From Polaribacter sp. IC073 (GTDB taxonomy: Bacteria > Bacteroidota > Bacteroidia > Flavobacteriales > Flavobacteriaceae): a DNA stretch of 64,000 nucleotides. Location: assembly GCF_007997075.1 (NCBI RefSeq), contig NZ_VORS01000006.1, positions 186,001-250,000 on the forward strand. The letters run 5' to 3'. Every line of letters begins with the position of its first letter. Positions within the stretch are counted from its first letter, which is position 1. The notes below the pieces were generated by a model, which was not told the DNA's origin, did not search any database, and worked only from the letters and a program-made list of their open reading frames with translations. Of the stretch, positions 56,230 through 64,000 are shown piece by piece. The translations under genes and the position numbers were made by a program.

Positions 56230-57627
56230 ATGAAAGTGCTAACTGACAATAAATTAGACTATGAAATTATCTGGAAGAAAATACATTCAGATATTTTCTC
56301 AAAATATATATTAAAATTAAATGAAAGTAAAATACGTTATTTTATTCTAAGGAATTTTGAAACCTTACCAGATAAAAACACATCTAAAGATGTAGATATT
56401 ATTATCGAGCCTAAATCGTATAAAGAAGCATTTACTATTTTATTGGATGTTTTAAAAGAATATAAAATATCAAATTATCGTGTTGTAAAATATGAAAGAG
56501 TCCATTGTTGTTTTGGAATTTCTATTGAAAAGAATTTCTCAATTCATATTGATTTGATAGAAGGGTATTTATCAAAAGGGTTTGAAGTATTTTCATTTGA
56601 TATGCTTTATGAGCAAACTATAGAGTATAAAAATTTTAAGGTTTTAAATGAAACTTATGATGCAATAATGTTACTGTATTATAAGGTAATTGGTACTAAG
56701 CAACTAAAACAACAATACCAAGATAAAATTAATTTTACGTATAAAATATATAATAAGGAGATCAATAAAGTATTAGCAGCTACTTTAGGTAATAAAATGA
56801 GTCGCCTAATTATTAAAGCTTTGTCTAATCAAGATTTTGCTACAATAATCAAAAATGCGAATGTGCTTTCAAAGGTTTCAAAACAAAGAGTTCTTATAAG
56901 AAAACCTTTTAAAACAACTAATAGAATAGTACAATTTTTATGTGAGAAAATATATAGGATATTATATTGCCCAAGAAAATATCAAAATTTTATTTCAGTA
57001 CAAGGTGCGGATGGCACAGGAAAATCTACATTTATTGATGGTTTGGTAAAGGCTATTGCTTTTTATAATGTATCTGAAGAATCGAAATCTCATATTTATC
57101 ATCATCGTCCAAAACTTTTACCAAATCTGGGTGCAGCAGGAGAAAAAGCAGGTGTTATGAAAGAGGATACAGATTTTACAAATCCGCATAGGGCTAAACC
57201 AGCAGGTTTTATAAGTTCATTTATTAGAATGACTTATTATTGGTTAGACTATGTGATAGGTGTTCCTATAAAACTTAGAAAAGACGTGCAATTTGATAGA
57301 TTCACAATTTATGATCGGTATATCTATGATTTTTTAGTAGACCCCTATAGGTCACGGATCAATTTGCCATATTGGTTGCGTAAATTATTTACGAAATTGG
57401 TGATACAACCCCGAATTGTTTTTGTTTTATTGACAGATGCTGAAACAATTTATAAAAGAAAACAGGAATTAACCATTGATGAAATTAATCGACAGTTAGG
57501 AGAATTTAAAAAATTAGCAGAAACAAATAAACGCTTCGTAATAATTGATGCGTCCAAAAAACCTGAAGAAATAGTAGAAGATGCTATGAAAATTCTGATT
57601 GATAAATTTACTTTACAAATAAAATAG
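56230..57627 (+). CDS. Fusion of nucleotidyltransferase-like domain and thymidylate-kinase-like P-loop domain
   Basis: 465 aa. Residues 20-150 look like a nucleotidyltransferase fold (RYFILRNFETLPDKNTSKDV and DIIIEPKSYKEAF; the DxD pair in DVDI). Residues 255-465 form a P-loop kinase with VQGADGTGKSTFIDGLV, IYDRYIYDFLVDPYRS (DRY region of TMK) and VLLTDAETIYKRKQEL (lid). Proteins of this kind occur in surface glycan clusters, possibly phosphorylating a sugar or lipid carrier; the substrate is unknown. Sugar-kinase activity is inference. Confidence 0.82.
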   Translation: MKVLTDNKLDYEIIWKKIHSDIFSKYILKLNESKIRYFILRNFETLPDKNTSKDVDIIIEPKSYKEAFTILLDVLKEYKISNYRVVKYERVHCCFGISIEKNFSIHIDLIEGYLSKGFEVFSFDMLYEQTIEYKNFKVLNETYDAIMLLYYKVIGTKQLKQQYQDKINFTYKIYNKEINKVLAATLGNKMSRLIIKALSNQDFATIIKNANVLSKVSKQRVLIRKPFKTTNRIVQFLCEKIYRILYCPRKYQNFISVQGADGTGKSTFIDGLVKAIAFYNVSEESKSHIYHHRPKLLPNLGAAGEKAGVMKEDTDFTNPHRAKPAGFISSFIRMTYYWLDYVIGVPIKLRKDVQFDRFTIYDRYIYDFLVDPYRSRINLPYWLRKLFTKLVIQPRIVFVLLTDAETIYKRKQELTIDEINRQLGEFKKLAETNKRFVIIDASKKPEEIVEDAMKILIDKFTLQIK

Positions 57628-57651
57628 AATATTTATTATGAAAAAAAAATA

Positions 57652-58239
57652 TTGGTTTTCATAACATCATTAGTTAGATTGTTAAGAGGAGAGGTGAGCA
57701 CTAAATCTCTGGTTAAAAGAGGGTTAGTAATTGGTGATAATTTTTCAAGACAAGGTGGAGTTAGAATTGATACTTCATATAGTTTTTTAATTGAAATAGG
57801 TAATAATGTAGGTCTTGCGCCTAATGTGGTTATTTTAGCACATGATAATTCAACAAAAAGATTTATAGGTGTAGCCAAGTTAGGTAAAGTAAGAATTGGT
57901 AATAATGTATTTATTGGAGCAAATGCTATAATACTTCCAAATGTAACAATTGGTAATAATGTAATTATAGGGGCAGGGAGTGTTGTAAATAAAAGTATTT
58001 CTGATGATACAGTAGCAGCAGGTAATCCTGTAAAAGTAATTCAGTCAATATCAGATTTTAAAAAGAAAAATATTAATCTTTTAAAGTCAAGACCCCTTTT
58101 TGATACTTCATTTGGAGCGATTATTATTAATGAAGAGAAGAAACAGTTAATGAAACAAAAATTATATGATGGGTATGGATTTTATCAATGCGATAATTAT
58201 TCTAAAATGGAAGAATCTAGAAATACTTCTGAAAATTAA
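57652..58239 (+). CDS. Hexapeptide-repeat acyltransferase; start disrupted by a poly-A frameshift
   Basis: 195 aa from TTG at 57652. Left-handed beta-helix repeats: IGNNVGLAPNVVILAHDN, VRIGNNVFIGANAIILPN and VTIGNNVIIGAGSVV, ending AAGNPVKVI. It probably O- or N-acetylates a sugar. The ATG at 57638 is followed by nine A and is out of frame; with ten A the protein would begin MKKKILVFITSLVRL, the natural-looking N-terminus. So a TTG start, slippage on the A-run or a one-base sequencing loss must apply. Confidence 0.82.
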   Translation: MVFITSLVRLLRGEVSTKSLVKRGLVIGDNFSRQGGVRIDTSYSFLIEIGNNVGLAPNVVILAHDNSTKRFIGVAKLGKVRIGNNVFIGANAIILPNVTIGNNVIIGAGSVVNKSISDDTVAAGNPVKVIQSISDFKKKNINLLKSRPLFDTSFGAIIINEEKKQLMKQKLYDGYGFYQCDNYSKMEESRNTSEN

Positions 58240-58241
58240 TT

Positions 58242-59483
58242 ATGAGAACTATTTTAGTAAGCGCTTATGCTTGTGAACCTTTAAAAGGTTCTGAGCAAGG
58301 AGTTGGTTGGAATTGGGTGTTACAAATGGCGAAGCATAATTACTTACATGTAGTTACTCGAGCCAATAACCGAGAGTTTATTGAAGCACACTTGCCGAAG
58401 GCTCTAGCAGGAAATATAACGTTCCATTATTATGATACCAATAAGCATATTAAGAGTTTAAAGAACAAAGCCAAAGGCTTGTATTTTTACTATTTATGTT
58501 GGCAATTAGGAATAATTTCAGTAGTGAAAAAATTAAAGAAAGAGCATCAATTTGATTATGCGATGCATTTAACCATGGGAAGTTTATGGATGCCGACTTT
58601 TTTGCCTTTTTTTAATATGCCTTTTATATGGGGGCCTGTTGGAGGTGGTGATGGAGAACCGAATTCATTTTTAAAAGAATTGCCTTTTAAGCAGCGTATG
58701 TTACAGTATGTTCGTATAGTTATGAATGCTTTAGCTTTTATACATCCGTCAATATTAATTCCTTGTTTTAAAGCTAAAGTAATATTGGCACGTACACAAA
58801 ATTCTGCAAATGTAATTCCGAAATTGTTTAAATCAAAAGTTCGTGTTATGTTGGAAACAGCGATGGAGCCAGATATATTTGAATATCAGCATAGTGCTAA
58901 TCCAGAATTAATAAAACAAGATATTCGTTTAATAACAACAGGAAGATTGATGCCTTCAAAGAATATTATAGCAGCAGTCAGATGTATTTCATATATTCCA
59001 GCTTCCTACAATATTGTATTTACAATTATAGGTTCAGGAATTGAAAAAGAGAAAATTGAAAAAGAAATAGTAAGAACCAATCAAGAAAATAGAATAAAAA
59101 TAATTTCTGAAATTCCTAGAACAGAAGTTTTAAAAGAATTATCGAATTCAGATATTTATCTTTTCCCAAGTCTGCGAGAAGGAGGGTGTTGGGCATTAAT
59201 GGAAGCTATGGCAATAGGCTTGCCTGTTGTTTGTTTAAATTGGTCTGGTATGGAAATTATTACAGATGACACATCTGCTATTAGACTTCCTGTTACAAAC
59301 CCAAAGCAAATGCCTAAAGATATAGCCAATGCAATCTGTAAACTTATTGATAACCCTGAATTAAGACTAAAAATGGGTAACGCAGGACGAGAACGTATTA
59401 AAAATGTTTTTAATTGGGATGCGAAAGGAACTTTTATGGAAAATTTATTAAATGAATTGGATAATTCTGAATATAAAAGTTAG
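58242..59483 (+). CDS. Glycosyltransferase family 4
   Basis: 413 aa. It starts RTILVSAYACEPLKGSEQGV, with GWNWVLQMAK. GT-B fold with LITTGRLMPSKNIIAAVRCI and the donor-site FPSLREGGCWALMEAMAIGLPVVCLNW. Retaining transferase, cytosolic face. It starts 2 nt after the acyltransferase stop. Confidence 0.94.
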   Translation: MRTILVSAYACEPLKGSEQGVGWNWVLQMAKHNYLHVVTRANNREFIEAHLPKALAGNITFHYYDTNKHIKSLKNKAKGLYFYYLCWQLGIISVVKKLKKEHQFDYAMHLTMGSLWMPTFLPFFNMPFIWGPVGGGDGEPNSFLKELPFKQRMLQYVRIVMNALAFIHPSILIPCFKAKVILARTQNSANVIPKLFKSKVRVMLETAMEPDIFEYQHSANPELIKQDIRLITTGRLMPSKNIIAAVRCISYIPASYNIVFTIIGSGIEKEKIEKEIVRTNQENRIKIISEIPRTEVLKELSNSDIYLFPSLREGGCWALMEAMAIGLPVVCLNWSGMEIITDDTSAIRLPVTNPKQMPKDIANAICKLIDNPELRLKMGNAGRERIKNVFNWDAKGTFMENLLNELDNSEYKS

Positions 59484-60545
59484 ATGAACAAGTTTTTTTT
59501 TATACTAAAAGGAAATAATGGTGCTACTTATATTTTAAACACCAAGAACTGGAAAGCCATTTCTAATTCTTTAAAATTTTACAGGGCTCATTCCTTAAAA
59601 TCGAAAATCTTAAAATGGGGATTAAGGATTGCTTTGTTCGTATTAGGAAAGTTAAAGTCTCCGAAATTAAAGACAATACAAAACACCAATAATTTTATCT
59701 GTGAAATAGTAGGTTTTAATGGGAGTTTTGAATTAAATACCAATTGCTCGGTTTTAATTTCGCCAACGCAAGACAAAGTAATTATAAACCATCACAATCA
59801 GTATTTTCAAAAATTTGCTTTTGGAGAAAGTTATGGAAACGTAAAAAAAGAGGCTGAAATTTATAAATTATTCAAATCGGGTACGCAAAACTTTCAGGTA
59901 TCTCACTTTTATGATGAACAAATAGTAAAAGATACCTGCTGTTCATTTAAATTATCAAATGAAAAATTAATTACCTCGAAAAAAGAAAAGAAGCGTGATG
60001 TAGCGGTAGTAGCTGCACTTACAGCTCTTTTTAACCATAGTGAAAAAAATAAGATAACGGTAGTGCATCATTTAGAGACATTAATGGGTAAAATACAATT
60101 AACAGGTATTTCTCTTGATAAGGCTCAATTTCAAATGATAAAAGAATTGAACAAGGAGTTTGGTACAATTTGTTTTCCTTTAGGATTGGTACATCGCGAT
60201 TTTAAACCTTGGAATGTGTTAAATTTTGACAAACTACTAATTTATGATTTTGAAGAAGCCATCTTAGCGGGGCCACCTTTAGAGGATTTGCTTAATTACT
60301 ATGTAGATCCGATAATTAGATATAAAAATACCGAAGCTATTGCAGAACTTATTTATTCAAAGGAAATGAATCTAAAATATTCAGAATATTTAGACAAATT
60401 GAAGGTACCTACAAGCTTTAAACCATTTTTAGTAATTTATGTATTGGAACGCATCCTTTTTTGGCATGAAGCGAAAGAATTTGATACTTCAGAGAAGTAT
60501 CTGGCACTCTTAAATAAGATGACAAATAGGGAAAGAAATTCATGA
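59484..60545 (+). CDS. APH/lipopolysaccharide-kinase-like phosphotransferase
   Basis: 353 aa. Residues near 240-260 carry the kinase-like catalytic pair: LVHRDFKPWNVLNFDKL (HRDxxxxN) and IYDFEEAILAGPPLED (DFE metal site). Upstream, QKFAFGESYGNVKKEAEIYK may hold the ATP-binding Lys and Glu. The start is right after the GT4 stop. Such kinases phosphorylate sugars of LPS-like glycans; substrate unknown. Confidence 0.72.
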   Translation: MNKFFFILKGNNGATYILNTKNWKAISNSLKFYRAHSLKSKILKWGLRIALFVLGKLKSPKLKTIQNTNNFICEIVGFNGSFELNTNCSVLISPTQDKVIINHHNQYFQKFAFGESYGNVKKEAEIYKLFKSGTQNFQVSHFYDEQIVKDTCCSFKLSNEKLITSKKEKKRDVAVVAALTALFNHSEKNKITVVHHLETLMGKIQLTGISLDKAQFQMIKELNKEFGTICFPLGLVHRDFKPWNVLNFDKLLIYDFEEAILAGPPLEDLLNYYVDPIIRYKNTEAIAELIYSKEMNLKYSEYLDKLKVPTSFKPFLVIYVLERILFWHEAKEFDTSEKYLALLNKMTNRERNS

Positions 60546-61630
60546 AAAAAATAATATTTATCCATTTATTAAATGATTTTAGTGGCAGTCCGAAAGTATT
60601 ATCTCAGGTAATTAATAATTGTAAAAAAGAAGGGTATCCTGTTGAATTATACACAGGAAAAAGTAGCCAAGGCTTTTTGTCTGGATTAACGGAAAAGCAT
60701 CATTATTATTTTTACAAACGATTTGAAAATAAATATGCAACCTTGTTTTCATTCCTGTTTTCTCAATTGCTCTTATTTTTAAAACTGCTAAAATACTATA
60801 ATAAAGATGTGGTATTCTATGCAAATACGCTATTGCCTTTTGCAACAGGATTGGCTGGTAAAGTACTGAGGAAAACAGTTATTTACCATGTGCATGAAAC
60901 ATCTATTAGTCCTAAATTATTTAAAGGTTTTTTACGTTTTGTAGTTCAACTAACAGCTAGTAAAGTCATTTTTGTATCCAATTCTCTAAGAAAAACAGAA
61001 TCTTTTCATACTAAGAGTGAAACCGTTATTTTTAACTCTTTGCCTAAGACCTTTACAAACAAAACCCTTCGGCATGCATACAACCCAATAGATCAGACTT
61101 TTTTTACTGTATACATGATTTGTTCTTTAAAAGATTATAAAGGAGTACAAGAATTTATTAAAATAGCAAAACTAAGCGAGCCACATAAAAAAATACATTT
61201 TACGTTGATCTTAAATGTTCCGCAAAAAGACATTACTAATTATTTTTTGAATAAAATAGTACCAGATAATATTAAAATACTGCCTACCCAAAAGAAATTA
61301 GAGGATTTTTATAAAAAAGCAAGTTTAGTCTTGAATTTATCTAGAGTTGATGAATGGGTAGAAACCTTTGGCTTAACCATTATAGAAGCGATGGCTTTTG
61401 GTATTCCAGTAATAGTGCCCCCTGTGGGTGGTCCTGCTGAAATTGTTACAAATGATAAAGAAGGATATTTAATTTCTTCTTATGAGGTGGAAAAAATTGC
61501 ACAAAAGATACTAGAACTATCTATTAATAAGAAGAAATGTTTAGAACTCTCTCGAAATGCTTACAAACGTTCTTTAGATTTTAACGAAGAAATATTTAAT
61601 GCACAAATTATAAAAACCATTGAAGCTTAA
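60542..61630 (+). CDS. Glycosyltransferase family 4
   Basis: 362 aa. IIFIHLLNDFSGSPKVLSQV at the start, VIYHVHETSISPKLF, VIFVSNSLRKTES and the GT4 donor motif ETFGLTIIEAMAFGIPVIVPPVGGPAEIV. It overlaps the previous gene by 4 nt and the next by 11 nt. Confidence 0.94.
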   Translation: MKKIIFIHLLNDFSGSPKVLSQVINNCKKEGYPVELYTGKSSQGFLSGLTEKHHYYFYKRFENKYATLFSFLFSQLLLFLKLLKYYNKDVVFYANTLLPFATGLAGKVLRKTVIYHVHETSISPKLFKGFLRFVVQLTASKVIFVSNSLRKTESFHTKSETVIFNSLPKTFTNKTLRHAYNPIDQTFFTVYMICSLKDYKGVQEFIKIAKLSEPHKKIHFTLILNVPQKDITNYFLNKIVPDNIKILPTQKKLEDFYKKASLVLNLSRVDEWVETFGLTIIEAMAFGIPVIVPPVGGPAEIVTNDKEGYLISSYEVEKIAQKILELSINKKKCLELSRNAYKRSLDFNEEIFNAQIIKTIEA

Positions 61631-62702
61631 AAAAATTGCAATTATTGGAACGGTAGGACTGCCTGCCAAATATGGTGGTTTTGAAACCTTAGCTGAATAT
61701 TTAACAAAACAATTGGCTACAGATTTTGAACTATCTGTTTTTTGTAGTTCAAAATCCTATAAAAATAAACAGAAAACACATAATGGAGCACAATTAAAAT
61801 ACATTCCGTTACAAGCCAATGGGGTACAAAGTATTCCATATGATATTATTTCCATTTTTAAGGCTATGTTTTATGCAGATGTACTACTAATTTTAGGAGT
61901 ATCGGGTTGTATTATTTTGCCATTTGTACACTTATTTTCAAGAAAAAAAATAGTGGTAAATATTGATGGATTGGAATGGAAACGTGCCAAATGGGGAAAG
62001 TATGCGAAATGGTTTTTAAAATTTTCTGAAAAATTAGCCGTAAAATATGCCCATACAGTGGTTTCAGATAATAAGGTAATAAAAGAGTATGTTTTGAAGC
62101 ACTACCATATTAAGAGTCATTTGATAGCCTATGGTGCTGACCACTGTAAACATGAAAAGCTATCAAAAGAAGTACTGTTAAAATTTCCTTTTTTAGCTAA
62201 AAACTATGCATTTAAAGTGTGTAGAATTGAACCAGAGAATAATCTTGAAATGATCTTGGAAGCTTTTTCAGTTTTTACCGAATTAAATATCGTTCTAATT
62301 GGCAATTGGGGCAACAGTACTTTCGGGAGGCGTATGAAAGAAAAGTTTACGCCGTTTAAAAACATACATCTGTTAGATCCTATTTACAATCAAAATATAT
62401 TAAATCAAATAAGAAGTAATTGTTATGTGTACATACATGGGCATAGTGCAGGTGGAACAAATCCATCTTTAGTAGAAGCTATGTACTTGCAATTACCGAT
62501 ACTCGCCTACGGAGTACAATACAATAAAGAAACTACGCAATATAAAGCTGTTTATTTTCAAGATAAGCAGGAATTGATACAGGTACTTTCTACATTAAAT
62601 ACAACCGAATTAACCGTTATGGCTAAAAACTTAAAAGAGGTAGCACTTAATAGATATACGTGGTCAATAGTAGCGAAACAATATGCTCTATTACTAAGGT
62701 AA
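61620..62702 (+). CDS. DUF1972/GT4-family rhamnosyltransferase-like enzyme
   Basis: 360 aa. The start is TTG at 61620 (KLKKIAIIGTVGLPAKYGGFETLAEYL), 11 nt inside the previous gene, and no in-frame ATG fits before AIIG. DUF1972 domain near the N-terminus, then CRIEPENNLEMILEAF, NCYVYIHGHSAGGTNPSLVEAM. DUF1972 is found in RgpA-like rhamnosyltransferases, in line with rmlABCD. Confidence 0.9.
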   Translation: MKLKKIAIIGTVGLPAKYGGFETLAEYLTKQLATDFELSVFCSSKSYKNKQKTHNGAQLKYIPLQANGVQSIPYDIISIFKAMFYADVLLILGVSGCIILPFVHLFSRKKIVVNIDGLEWKRAKWGKYAKWFLKFSEKLAVKYAHTVVSDNKVIKEYVLKHYHIKSHLIAYGADHCKHEKLSKEVLLKFPFLAKNYAFKVCRIEPENNLEMILEAFSVFTELNIVLIGNWGNSTFGRRMKEKFTPFKNIHLLDPIYNQNILNQIRSNCYVYIHGHSAGGTNPSLVEAMYLQLPILAYGVQYNKETTQYKAVYFQDKQELIQVLSTLNTTELTVMAKNLKEVALNRYTWSIVAKQYALLLR

Positions 62703-62756
62703 AATCTCTTTTAATTTTCATTCAATTATATAAAAAACTGCTAAAACAATAACCGT

Positions 62757-63854
62757 ATGTTAAAAATTTATATCGTAACGCCATTACTTATTATAGGTGC
62801 GTTTCTGGTCACGTTTATCATCATTCCTAAAATTACATGGATTGTAAAAAAGTTAAAATTAACAGACAAGGCAGATACTAGGAGTTCTCATAAAAATGCG
62901 ATACCTACCATGGGAGGTTTTTCTTTTTTTATCGCGATAATTTTAATTGTATTTTTTATTAAGAGATGGGATACCGAATTAATTGCAATAAATTTTATTA
63001 CATCTATCACCATTATTTTTATGATTGGGTTTAAAGATGACTTGGTATTATCTTCTCCCAAAGCCAAAGCTATAGGGCAGTTAGTAGCTATTTTATTTCT
63101 ATTTTTAAGTGGCCTATTTAAGAATATTAGCTTAGATGGTTTTTTGGGTATTTACGAAGTACCAATGGTACTATCATTCTTATTTTTAACTTTTATAATG
63201 TTAGCTATTATTAATTCCTTTAATTTAATTGATGGTGTAGATGGTTTGGCAGGTACTGTTGGAATTGTAATATTTATAGTATATGCAGTAATTTTTTTTG
63301 CTACAGGTTTCTATTTTTATGGGTTGTTGAGTAGTAGTTTGGTAGGAGTTTTAACAGCCTATTTAGTGTATAATTTTTCGGAAAGCAAAAAAATATTTAT
63401 GGGAGATACAGGTTCTTTACTAATTGGATTTTGCATCAGTTTTTTTACTTTAAAATTTATATCTATGGATGCTTCTTATTTTTGGTATACTAATTTTCAT
63501 GCACATGATAAATTATTGATCGCCTTTGTAATCTTATCCATTCCACTTTTTGATACATCACGTGTTATTGTAATTCGTTTATTACAAAAAAAGAGCCCAT
63601 TTTACCCAGATAGAAACCATATTCATCATGTGTTAATTGATGCCGGCTTAAGTCATAAAAAAACAAGTTTGATTTTAGGGATTTTAAATTTAATTATTGT
63701 TGGGGTCTTTTTGCATCTGTCTACACGTTTAGACAATAGCTTTCAATTATTATTTATTTTAATAGGCAGCTATTTACTGCTTTTAGTCCCATTTTATATC
63801 TTAAAGCAAAAAACTAGCAATAAAAAACCTTTTAAGTATCAGCTTAAAAAGTAA
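62757..63854 (+). CDS. Undecaprenyl-phosphate sugar-1-phosphate transferase, WecA/MraY family
   Basis: 365 aa, about 10-11 TM segments. HKNAIPTMGGFSFFIAIILI, NSFNLIDGVDGLAGTVG (Asp pair), FMGDTGSLLIGF and DRNHIHHVLIDAGLS are the signature loops. It starts repeat-unit assembly by moving a (probably N-acetyl-) hexosamine-1-phosphate onto undecaprenyl phosphate. Confidence 0.94.
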   Translation: MLKIYIVTPLLIIGAFLVTFIIIPKITWIVKKLKLTDKADTRSSHKNAIPTMGGFSFFIAIILIVFFIKRWDTELIAINFITSITIIFMIGFKDDLVLSSPKAKAIGQLVAILFLFLSGLFKNISLDGFLGIYEVPMVLSFLFLTFIMLAIINSFNLIDGVDGLAGTVGIVIFIVYAVIFFATGFYFYGLLSSSLVGVLTAYLVYNFSESKKIFMGDTGSLLIGFCISFFTLKFISMDASYFWYTNFHAHDKLLIAFVILSIPLFDTSRVIVIRLLQKKSPFYPDRNHIHHVLIDAGLSHKKTSLILGILNLIIVGVFLHLSTRLDNSFQLLFILIGSYLLLLVPFYILKQKTSNKKPFKYQLKK

Positions 63855-63906
63855 AGAATATCATTTAATATGGTTAAATAAAAATATAAATAGCAAAAAA
63901 AAAGTA

Positions 63907-64000
63907 ATGAAAAAACAGTATTATAAGATCTTTGTAACAACAGGGTTATTTTTCTTTTTAACTTCCTGTGTGTCCTCTAAAAAAGTCCTTTATTTTCAAG
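63907..64000 (+). CDS. Polysaccharide export (Wza-like) lipoprotein, N-terminus only
   Basis: MKKQYYKIFVTTGLFFFLTS then CVSSKKVLYFQ, reaching the window end. The lipobox LTSC and VLYFQ are typical of the Bacteroidetes outer-membrane export lipoprotein that follows the initiating transferase. Only 31 codons are visible. Confidence 0.75.
   Translation, partial: MKKQYYKIFVTTGLFFFLTSCVSSKKVLYFQ

Noticed and set aside
56230..57627. Genuine thymidylate kinase (tmk)
   Set aside because: Extra nucleotidyltransferase-like half and its location among glycosyltransferases argue against the housekeeping enzyme.
43872..64000. Recent foreign origin of the whole polysaccharide locus from composition alone
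   Set aside because: Codon and base use look similar to the rest by eye; no calculation was possible, so only the decayed flank is taken as a hint.

Overview
The window is AT-rich chromosomal DNA of a flavobacterium (Bacteroidetes, most likely family Flavobacteriaceae; the genus cannot be fixed from this sequence). The evidence is a SusC-type TonB-dependent receptor, a protein with a type IX secretion (gliding-motility type B) C-terminal domain, a small PID-CTERM-like protein, Bacteroidetes-type promoter boxes (TAnnTTTG), an UpxY-type antiterminator and the dispersed palindromic repeats common in this group.

Region 1 (1-17265) is mostly core genome. It holds the N-terminal part of a SusC receptor, a secreted lectin-domain protein, an OsmC protein, recJ, a five-copy tandem repeat of about 149 bp, a PIF1-like helicase with HRDC and HTH tails, a lipoprotein esterase, a small Crp / SDR / aldehyde dehydrogenase cluster whose SDR gene is broken by an apparent 13-nt deletion, and the 2-oxoglutarate dehydrogenase genes sucA and sucB. 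Next come tRNA-Asn, tRNA-Gly and tRNA-Leu (17453-17729) behind a recognisable promoter.

Region 2 (17710-27146) is an integrated mobile element of about 9.4 kb in tRNA-Leu(TAA). It is bounded by a 67-bp direct repeat (66/67 identical) that covers the tRNA 3' end plus its terminator. All its genes are on the minus strand: tyrosine integrase, Fic protein, a 326-aa unknown, an excisionase-like HTH protein, a 137-aa unknown, a 993-aa primase-like/SF2 helicase, a split unknown gene and a 66-aa membrane peptide. It has no recognisable capsid, relaxase or conjugation gene, so it looks like a self-replicating satellite or integrative plasmid. The fic gene sits between two copies of the integrase 3' end, so it looks like a cargo gene swapped in there.

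Region 3 (27147-37500) is core genome again: a LytTR response regulator with an Hpt protein, a frameshifted Lrp/AsnC regulator gene, the fatty-acid/ribosome block accC-accB-fabH-rpmF-DUF177, pdxA, divergent ribE, a PID-CTERM-like peptide and a DUF255/YyaL thioredoxin-domain lipoprotein.

Region 4 (37500-41000) is a decayed zone with relics of an IS3-family and an IS982-like transposase and other unidentified relics.

Region 5 (41040-64000) is a surface-polysaccharide locus on the plus strand. An UpxY/NusG-like antiterminator and an OmpA-family protein come first. A strong hairpin terminator lies just before rmlA, followed by rmlACDB (dTDP-sugar synthesis), a Wzx flippase, a sugar aminotransferase, a GNAT + PLP-enzyme fusion, an ATP-grasp ligase, several glycosyltransferases, a Wzy-like polymerase, a nucleotidyltransferase/thymidylate-kinase-like fusion, a hexapeptide acyltransferase with a one-base poly-A frameshift at its start, an APH-like kinase, a WecA/MraY-type initiating transferase and the start of a Wza-type export lipoprotein. 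The aminotransferase, GNAT/PLP fusion and ATP-grasp genes together suggest a pathway for attaching an N-acetylated amino acid to an amino sugar. This is an inference and, with the tRNA-Leu element, is the best candidate here for something undescribed.
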